From assembly GCA_949152475.1 (NCBI GenBank), contig OX424569.1:30425950-30489949 (forward strand): a DNA stretch of 64,000 nucleotides. Direction: 5' to 3'. The DNA is from Terebella lapidaria. Lineage: Eukaryota; Annelida; Polychaeta; Terebellida; Terebellidae. The notes beneath the pieces were generated by a model that searched no databases, had not been told where the DNA came from, and saw only the letters and a program-made list of their open reading frames with translations. The position numbers were made by a program, and so were the translations under genes. Of this stretch, positions 54,851 through 64,000 are shown piece after piece (position 1 is the stretch's first letter; each line of letters starts with the position of its first letter).

Positions 54851-56141
54851 TGTTATTTCATGCTAAAATTTCGTCCACGAATTCGGCTGTTGTTGTAAGT
54901 GATATAGAGGTGGTATGAAAAGATGGCAGTACGAATGGTTTCACTGGTAACTCAAATATATTTTTTATACACATCATATTTTATATTTTGGTGAATAACA
55001 TTTTCCATTCAGGACCGTTGGGCAGTCCTCAATTAGGTATCGTTGACAGTAATTTTGCCAAGCGTCCGTGCAACATAACATTTCCTGGAAGCGATATATT
55101 CACCACTATCAGCTAGGGACCATTTTGTTTTGGAACAAAATTATCTGAATGAGACATACCAGCTGCCTTGTGACTTCTTCAGTTGTATAACAAACGACTG
55201 CTGGTAAATGTTTAACATCATGCATGCAACAAAGCCAACAACAATTGCGAATTTATGTAGTTTTGAGGATTCGGATGGCTCCATCGAGGTGCTTTTTTTA
55301 AAAAAGGAGAACGTTCTCAATATTCTCGGTGTACACTCTATCACGTGTTTAATATACTTGATACACATTATAATTACTCGAAGAATATTGATGATAGAAG
55401 TATATACCCCCAAATGAGCACGGTGTCAGTTATCAGTACTGTAGACCCTAGAACTAGTTTTATCATACACTTCTGGAGCCTATTTCACAAAGAATCTAAA
55501 TCAATTTTAGTCGACTAAAATATGATTTAGCATACTATCTGCGATGCTAAATGCCGAACTTAGTTGGATAAAGTAAATTTTGATTCCTCGTGAAATAGGC
55601 CCTGGTGTCCTTATCATTTGAGCATTTTGGTCAAGAAGAGCAGTTGTGTTGACTTAGCTTTTGCACTATTAAAATAATTCTGATTTATTTTTCATGGGTT
55701 GTTGGGCAGGTGTATACTAGTTCCATCAGGTGTACAGTATAAACAATTACATTTCACGCACTGCCTGCCCCTGATGACGCATGTGTGTCCCTTCATGAAC
55801 TATTTGGTCTGGCGTTGTTTCTAATCTATTCTGTTGTGTTTTACATGTTATTGTTTATGGTCATCATCGGATTCTAGCTGTATTGGTGGTGGTGGATTAA
55901 TGCTTACATTTCACTGCTGGTGGATATACTTGATGTGATCCGTGTGCTTTGAACTCTTTATAGAGAGGAGGAGAGTACATAGAAACCAGTGTTTCCTCAC
56001 ACGTAACAAGGACACGTTTCTATTCTGGTGACACTTATTGTCAGAAGGGTGCCCATCTCATATGTCATGACAGTGGGATTGAATAAATATGGAGTTATTA
56101 CCTCCAGCTGAGTTAACATTCCTTTCAGAACATTACATGGT
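54851..56141. other. Non-coding stretch with a MITE
   Basis: A minus-strand frame at 55141-55413 has one hydrophobic segment (FAIVVGFVACMML) but no recognised family. A short MITE lies at 55476-55603. 55940-56055 resembles 59758-59870 (GTGCTTTGA...CTC and TACATAGAAAC). Confidence 0.4.
55476..55603. mobile_element. Short MITE related to 16796-16905
   Basis: GCCTATTTCACAAAGAATC at the left and the inverse GTGAAATAGGC at the right. It shares TCTAAATC and GTCGACTAA with the copy near 16.8 kb. Confidence 0.6.
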
Positions 56142-56196
<55 letters not shown>

Positions 56197-56200
56197 GTAT
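56142..56200. repeat. (AT)n microsatellite
   Basis: An almost pure run of TA dinucleotides of about 50 bp, interrupted once by TATT. Confidence 0.95.
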
Positions 56201-56274
56201 GTATTTCTGAATGTTATTTGCATCGTTATTCCAGACGAAGTATGGGGATACAATGCAAGGCAGGTACCCAGTTT

Positions 56275-56495
56275 ATACGATTGGAAACATACTTTTTTTC
56301 CGGAACACCTGATTTCACCTCCTAATGGCCATTTACGGGGGTTCATGAGTTTCCCTGTCATTTTTGTTTTCTCTCACTTCGTATGCCTGATATGACTTTC
56401 TGTCCCCGGACTATGAGATTGGATAACGGACCCTGTTTTGTTTGCTCGGAATACTTTATACTGGGTATTGATTCCACGTCTATGTCTAATACTTT
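56275..56495. repeat. Inverted copy of the dispersed repeat at 20985-21205
   Basis: Contains TTTTGTTTTCTCTCAC and CTGTCCCCGGACTATGAGA, the inverse of the intron-1 repeat in the plus-strand FTP copy. It follows directly on the AT microsatellite region. Confidence 0.65.
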
Positions 56496-59400
56496 CGATA
56501 TGAAATAATGGACATGGAATCTATTTTAGCATTTAATGTAAAGTTATTTAATCGAACACCTCTCGGATGATTACTCGATGTGTCAACTGACTACTCAATG
56601 CCCACTAATTTGTCCAAAAAGGAAGACCACGACATCGAGGGATAATAATTGATGTCAAGATGACTAATTTGTTTCATTTTTTTTACATTAGAGCGTTGAG
56701 GGTAAAGCCCCCAACTCTCTGCATGTCTATGTGCTGACTTGTTTATGGAGGTTTCATGCCAACCTACCGACGCCCGTTTTGGCATGTAAACGTTTAGACA
56801 CCTGCTTCAAATGAGAGATTTCCTCGTCCTTGACATGAAATCTCTCGAATTGATGGCAAACTTTGAATATTCCACAGATGTATAATGCATAAATCGATGT
56901 GTTAGGTTTGAGAAAATTACATAAAATGCTCAGATTGTCTTGAAAACGTCGAAATGTCGGAGCCGATGGAAATTGACGTTCCAAGAATGCAAAGCAAATT
57001 TTACCGCAATAACGCGTATTTTGGACTACACAATTTTCTGTGCAGCAATTCTTGCATGCATACCTGTAAGCTTGCGTGTGACATTCTTCGGTGTCATGAA
57101 GTAAACACAAACATTCGTCTGCGATGCCACGGCTACATTTATCATAATTTGACATATTTTATCACATGTTAAGGTGTTGCATGCTGGGTTTGCGAAGCCT
57201 TTATATTATATTCTGGTCTTTTAATTAGCCCAGTAGGCATATATTAGGCTATAGCATGATATCAGATACAAATATTCCACATAGTTATTAATATTTTAAA
57301 GATTATTTTGTTTAGGTTCAATATCATTTTAGCAAGCGAATCTGTTTCATTGAGTTTAAAATAATTGTTTACTTATTAGGAATATGAATGAAGTAGGCCT
57401 ACACGTATGCTTTCATCTTTTTCAGATTCCATCGTTACATATCAAAATATAAAATTCAAATAGGTTATATTTGATATCAATAATATGTAAAATCAAAAGT
57501 CATGGCTATGACCGACCACTATTAACATGCATAAAAGCATTATGTTGACAGGGGAAGTTATTGAACATGGTTTAGTTCAAGGCAGCACAATTCCTTCTAC
57601 GGTTCATTCCGTGCAGCTTGCAACATTATGTTTTTACATGTGGATCACTCCCGCCCACGCTAAGACATTACGTCATTCGTGGATCCTAATAAGGTTGACC
57701 TGATTGTGGTGCAGAACTTTCCAATTTCACAGGCCACCGACTTTTCTTTCCCAAATTGTGGCTGAATTGCATTCACTGTCGTGCAATCACTATTGATAGT
57801 GGCAACAGATTTGTTTGAACTCAAGATCGACCGATGTGTGGCTTTCAAGCTGAGCTTTTGGTGCACCAAAATAACAACTATGAATGGGCCATTGTGAAGC
57901 ACATACCTTTTAAAGTGACGACAAATGCAAATACGGAAATTTGCTAGACTTTGCCGGAATCAACCAGTAGAGTGGCGTTGTAATGTACATTATAATTGTG
58001 AAATGAATACTGAATATCATTCCTATTTGTGTTATTAATTTGCTATGAGAGGAGGGTAATATATTACAGCAAATAACAAACATATTTCTTTTATTATTTA
58101 CCCACAAGGTCAGCAGGTTCTATTCCATAGTTGCCTCTTCTTAAAACTTGTTATGAATTCGGTTATGACTGAGATGTTTTTTTTAGTATGTTTATTTATC
58201 CATCTAACATTTGAATAAAATATATATCATATGATTTAACATCAATACATTTTCCTTTTTCGTATATTTAGTAATGACATTAGGCTAGTTGTGACATTGA
58301 GTCTTGTGTCTCAATATTATTTGACAATCAAATTAAAAAAGTGCATAATGATTTCCAAAACTGTGTTTCCATACAAGCATGTAAATTGTTTATAACAATA
58401 GCAACAAGCAACGAATCAACAGGTTAATGTTCATAGTCATCTTGAGATCTTTGTGTGTTGACACTGTATTCAAACCATACATAGAGTTGTGAGATGGCGT
58501 ACCTAAGATTACTCAAACACATTTTTGATGAAAAAAGATATACAGTTGGAATCATTCTATCAAAATTGACCGTATTTTCCACTCAATTTGATCACTGGTT
58601 AAGGGATGAAAAAACATGACAAGATAATTATTGATATGATGTATGCCAGATGCCTTCATCGATATATACCACCCCTAGTGTCATAGGTGTGGTGCGCGTC
58701 GTTGAATGCAATCAAAGCTTACATACGTGTTTCTTTGTACTGCGATATTGAGAATGTGCATTCACATTGAGAATATAAATAATACTGGTAATAAAAAGTA
58801 TTTATACAATATTATGTTGACATCAGCTCCGTGAGGTCACGGGCGGACTAAGTTGCCAATGATACATTAGGTGAATGGTCGACTTTGACAGAGCATTATC
58901 TTTCAGGGATATTTTCGTTCTCTTTTGAGTTTTTCGTTTGGTTTAAACATATTTTATTGAATGAATTGCCAAATAGCACAATTGGCTAATGATGCGGCTT
59001 TTCAAAATACAGTACACACATACCCCTGCACACATACACACATTCATACACAATCAGTACTTTACAATGCGATACATAAATGCAACACCAATCAAATAAC
59101 ATGTATATACGCGTTACAAACGAGTTTTTCGTTTCCTGTATCCGATGTATCACGCGAGTTCAAAAATGCCTTAGAGAAACACATGATAGATGGTGTTTGA
59201 GAGTAGCCGGGAGAGTTTTAGTTCAAATCAAATATTACCTATATGTTTCCAATTTTACAACCTGGCCACGTTAGTTTTCACAATACAATAAATACATGTA
59301 CTAAAAATGCAGATTAAATTGTACATCAAATATGCACATCAACCTGAACAATTACATTTTGTGAAACCTTCCACGTTCGTGATACCAAATATTCCCTCCA

Positions 59401-62400
59401 AAAATTCATAATGAAGCGTTCCGCCGTATTTTCCCAAATTTACTCACATTGTGTCCCATTTTCCACTCAATGTATTGTACATTGATCTATTCCATGATCA
59501 ACTAGCATCATTGCTTGTCAGTCTGATATAAAACATGAATGTGCAAAGTTATCTGAACCGGAAAAGCGTTAACAATAGAAGTATGAACTAATAAATAGAG
59601 CTGACCTAATAAAGAAAGTTGTGTCCTGGAAGGGTATAATTCTCAGTACTGCAGTATTGATAGCTGGTTTTATTATCAAATATTAAGAGCAGCTGCATTG
59701 ATTTGGTTGTCGTTTACTGAACTGTTTCATTGCTTGGTAAATTTATTCCAGGCGATCCATGTGCTTTGATCTCTACATAGAAAGAACAAAGTACATAGAA
59801 ACAAGTGTTTTCCCACACATCACAACGACACGATTCTATTAGTGTGACACTTGATGCCCCAGTTGTATCCAACCTACATTATCGCAGAGCAAGAATGGAT
59901 AGACATATTGGTTCAGGATGTTTGTTTATACCTCCGATTGCTTGAGAAAATATATGTTCCATGCAGTACATAGAACGCTGACCTCTTCTGAACGATACAC
60001 GATTGTATGAAATGATTAATTCATAACTGTTCAATTGATAATGGCTAAATAACATAAATTTGTCTAGCTAAAACGTACTTTATTTTCGTGATGTGTATTC
60101 GTGTTTTGTACTATACTGAATTGTATTAAATCACTGGCATTGAGTAGGTTAGTGTTCAAAGTCTATATTGAATTCATAAATTCATAGACAAAATTTCGTT
60201 GCTGTACACTAAATTTGTTTTCAACCTTTGTAAAGTAATTTGATCCATTGGATGTTTCTCCAATGATGACGCAATATCTCAAGTGACCACGGAATGCCCA
60301 CTAGATGGTCACTGATATGGAAGTCTGAGAAATAGATTTGTGGTGTCCGCTCGCGTAATAGTGATGAACTAAGCATGATTCCCAAGGGGTTTTTCTTTGC
60401 CTGGTGATCGATGTGCCTGATATATAGATAACTCATCATGATTACTCAGCAAGATTTGATGTCAACTTGGTATAAATTGTGTTCAAAAGCAGAAAGCACA
60501 GACTGGAAAGAACACCACAGAACACCACACCACAGAGAACACCACATAGGAACACCATCAAACGATATTAAACGATGCCGAAATAATGAAATTGATTTGT
60601 GTTATATCTTTTTTCCAGCTGTATGACAATGGGTTTACATGTAATATCAAATTTATGAAATAGTAACTGTTCAAGTAATTGTAGTGTATGTCGAAATAAC
60701 AATATAAAATCTGATGTTTCCACACAACGGACCTCTTTCAGCTGACGGTTACGCCCACTTCGCTAGAGTAACGTCATCCACAAATCCTAATAACCACGTC
60801 CGAATTGTGGTGGAGATCCTTCCAATTTCACAGGGCACTGACTCCGTCTCCACACTTGTGGTAGTAATTCATTCAATGTCGTAAAATTACTTTTGCTAGC
60901 GACAACAAATTTGTTCGAACTCGAGAATTGGCTTTGGCATTGAACTTCTCGTGCTCTGGAAAAAGTTTGGCTCAACAATTGTGAAGAACACGATTCAATG
61001 TAGGAATACACGCTATAAATTCATGGAATTCAAGAGGAGGAATGAGATCAAACAGATCAGATCAACAGAACAGACATGAAGTACATTTAATGATACCAAA
61101 GCGCTGTATTAGTTCCTGTTACGTCTTGATATCAGTAGGCATGGATCGAATCCCAATAGTATACATATATACTGAAGGTAAATATATCCTTCAAGGTGAG
61201 AGCAACGAGCCTTTGTTACGGCTGTATTTGATTCGTATTGCGTTGTCTGGTTTTTAAAACCAGTTATTCACTTGAATATTGAATATAAATAACGCTGGAC
61301 ATATCATTGCTGCACAATAAACATTATTTATGTTACTACAACTGGAACTGTGTGAATTAACTTCTACTATGTTACATATTATATTGTACATGCTTTGTAC
61401 GAAATAAATCATATATATATATAATGTCAGGCAACAATGTCCGTTACGGTGTTCCGAGAAGGGATATTTAATATTATTTGCCCTTTATTCATTCTATAAC
61501 AAGAATCTCTCGCTCTCTCCAAAGATCATCGATCATTTGTTAGAACAAGGACCATTTGGATTCGAGTAATACATCAGATAGAACAAGACGGAAAATACAA
61601 AGAGGAAAGAAATATCTAGCGATTATTTGCACTGTCGAAAATAATAATTCATATCATGCATCATTCACAATTTATGAATTTAGTGACTCGAAACTCACAT
61701 TTGTTGCTAAGAAATGATCATTGTTCATTGCACAAGAAGATATGATGTCAGATTATATTAATATTTCTGATCAATACATTTTAAACATTTTGATTCATGG
61801 AAATGTATCATGGTCAAGCCCGCTTTTCGCACAGCGATTCCCAAATTGAGCCATATTCACCGACTCCATATCTTTGTCCTAAGAGCTTAGCATGGTCAAC
61901 CAAAGCTACATTCAGAAACATTTTTTGTGGGAGAGCCATCATCAGCGTGACATTGTGCGTTTACAAAAGGGCTATAAGGTGCAACGATCTACTCGATGAT
62001 CATGTCACTCCCATGCTTACTGGACACGATTGGTTCACAAGTTGTGTGATGTTGACCCGGTGTGGTGCAGAGCTTTTCAATTTCACAGTTCACTGTCTTC
62101 ATTGTTCAAAATTGCGACTTGCTACTTTCATGGCATTCAATTTACGTTAGCAAACAATATTGTAGTTGCGTTCAGTTTCGTCGTGTTAAATATTGAAATT
62201 GGTGGTTTCCGCCCTAAAAAATCCGAAATACTGGGACAATCAATGAGTATGTTTTGAAATAAATGACCATTTCCCTGTTGCATGGTTCTGGGTCTATGTG
62301 TTGCATCACATAATTCCATGTTATGAAACAGGATATTGATTCATTGCGGGATTGTGTGGCATTGATAAATGTAGTATATGATGAAATTTTATATTGGACG

Positions 62401-63998
62401 GACTTCATGAAATTGAATATTGGACGGACTTCATGAAAATAAATTTTGAAAGTGAATCAGCCAAGCCATGTGCATTTTATTGCCTTGAATGAAGGAGAAG
62501 TGAATGTGTATGTACCTGTTCATGTTTATGGTTTGTAAATTCTATTCTTTAAATATCTATGACATGTTTTGCGATTCCTGTTCAGAGCAATGTGACCCAA
62601 CGCCTCTCCGATCATGACCCAATATGTTACGTGCCCACTGAATATTTATTTCATGATCGATGCTATGAAAGTGGGAGATTTTAAGATGATCTCCCATGGT
62701 TTGCCGTCGACGGACGACTGATGGTACTGACACATATGATTCTTCTTTATCACACACGGGACTAGCTGAATTTCCAGGGAATGGGAGCTTGGCACTTTCC
62801 GTTGCGGATCAATTTGGATAGATTTATTAAATTAATAATTGGGTGTTTTCAGGACCACCCACTTTGCATAATACATGTACGGCGATTTTCGTTGTTGTTG
62901 TTGTTGTTGACCCCACACGCGTTTATCAGACCATCACGGAAAACATTAAGTGTGTATACGCATATGACGGAAGCAATCATCAGGCAAACACTCATGTTTC
63001 ATCATGAATCGCATCAAAGGTTTAATCGACTTTGTGAAACATTGTTCAGAAACAGGAATCGCCTACCTGATAAAACTAAAGTATACCTACAATATCAAAT
63101 GTTAACAAGATTGGTTAATGGTTTGATTAATATGTTTGATTCAATGCAGCTGAATGATAACGTATTTTATGTAATACTGTTCCTCTAATGAAGGAGAATG
63201 TCCAGGTTTTTCAGGTCTCATCGTGATTTATTATGAATAAATGTAAGTATCAATCTATTACTACCGATAAAGCCAAATTTTGATGATTCCAATAACAAAC
63301 GTAAAATACAACTTTTGCAATAGAAACAAAACCCGACCAAATACTTTATAGCGGGACAAAGGTACACAACCAAGGTACACATGCAATGTCAAAAATATCA
63401 AACTTTTTCGAAAAATAACTATTAATGTAAAAATGTGACCTGATCGATATTAATACATATGATAGCTATGTTATGTACAGAACCACGAGTATATATTATG
63501 TACAAAACAACAAACGTGTCCGTACCACGAAATTATGTACAAAACCACAAAAAATATTTCATTTCTGTTGACACATTGAACAATGTTTTAGCTTCAAGAC
63601 AATTCGTACATTCAGCCTACTGTAGATCACCCCGTATTTTAGCATAAACCGGAACGTGTTTCTACTGACGATTACTCCCACGCCCAGACGCTACAATAGA
63701 AGAACGTCATCCGCAAATCCTAATAAAGTAGACCCGATTGTAGTCCAGAACCTTTCAATTTCACAGCCCACCGATTTCTCTCTCCACAATTGAGGTTATC
63801 TTTTATGCAATGCTGTGAAATTGTCATAGCTAGCCACAACAGAATAGTTTGAACTCAAGCTCGACCTGTATTTGGCTTTAATTTATAAGAATTCATTTAT
63901 GAATAACTCTTCTCGAGAACACCATTTGATGTGAATATACAGCCTGTGATTTTTCTGAATAATTTCCGGAATCTTCCAACGCATTGGTATCACCATTA
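56496..63998. repeat. Diverged ~3-4 kb related segments; no supported gene
   Basis: A block containing ACGTCAT..(G/C)...ATCCTAATAA and TTTCACAG recurs at about 57650-57900, 60740-61000 and 63660-63900, with a partial copy near 62020-62150. A second block, with CACTA or GTGCCCACT near GAATGCCCACT, recurs near 56590, 60290 and 62630. Order and spacing suggest old duplications of a 3-4 kb segment. Short frames inside, such as the Cys-containing one at 56754-57155, are not conserved between segments, so I do not call genes. Confidence 0.5.
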
Positions 63999-64000
63999 AC

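Noticed and set aside
56754..57155. Minus-strand Cys-containing frame of 133 codons
   Set aside because: No acceptor or start context, no family recognised, and not conserved in the related segments at 60 and 63 kb.
60510..60570. CACCACAGAACACCAC repeats as a CRISPR-like array
   Set aside because: Units are very short, without spacers, in a eukaryotic genome; a simple microsatellite.
62781..63188. Plus-strand frame of 135 codons
   Set aside because: No recognisable domain and no conservation in related segments; likely chance.

Overview
The window is nuclear DNA of an invertebrate animal, probably a lophotrochozoan such as a gastropod mollusc. The reasons are spliced genes in AT-rich sequence, secreted fucolectin-type lectin domains, an invertebrate-style Schlafen gene, tRNA-derived SINEs and a dense load of LINE, Ty3/gypsy and palindromic MITE copies. 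The species cannot be fixed from the sequence. No prokaryotic features, rRNA genes, functional tRNA genes or CRISPR arrays were seen.

Layout. 1-7.4 kb is part of a 4,727-bp tandem duplication whose repeated stretches (1-2704 and 4728-7431) look almost identical. It carries a 5'-truncated LINE with a 14-bp target-site duplication and a Tc1/mariner-like MITE. 7.7-11.6 kb is mostly empty apart from a ~140-bp tandem repeat carrying DR1-like motifs. 11.6-15.7 kb holds the clearest host gene: three phase-0 exons predicting about 1,236 aa, in which a Schlafen core plus SF1 helicase is followed by an NHL-like beta-propeller.

18.9-54 kb is framed by an inverted duplication containing two copies of a gene for a secreted protein with two fucolectin/tachylectin-4/pentraxin-1 (FTP, F5/8C-like) domains. 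The minus-strand copy (52.1-49.0 kb) is compact and appears intact. The plus-strand copy (20.7-42.6 kb) has the same exon lengths, but its fourth intron has grown from about 0.12 kb to 18.8 kb and its fifth exon has a nonsense codon, so it is probably a pseudogene. The swollen intron is a nested set of mobile elements. A minus-strand CR1-like LINE appears to be split by a 13-kb block bounded by inverted cysteine-rich repeats. Within that block lies an older LINE reverse-transcriptase fragment, and within that a young, complete Ty3/gypsy element.

Two of these elements have unusual proteins. The LINE ORF1 combines PHD-like finger, coiled coil, IMPACT/UPF0029 domain, SGNH esterase and two zinc knuckles, and is followed in the same frame, after one UAG, by the endonuclease/RT ORF2. 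The gypsy element has an RRM at the N-terminus of Gag, a textbook TTTAAAC -1 frameshift site next to the gag stop, and LTRs that contain an intron-like segment bounded by a 77-bp direct repeat.

43-49 kb and 53-64 kb are non-coding repeat-rich DNA: several MITEs with clear target-site duplications, two degenerate LINE fragments, and a series of diverged ~3-4 kb related segments at the right end in which no gene could be supported.
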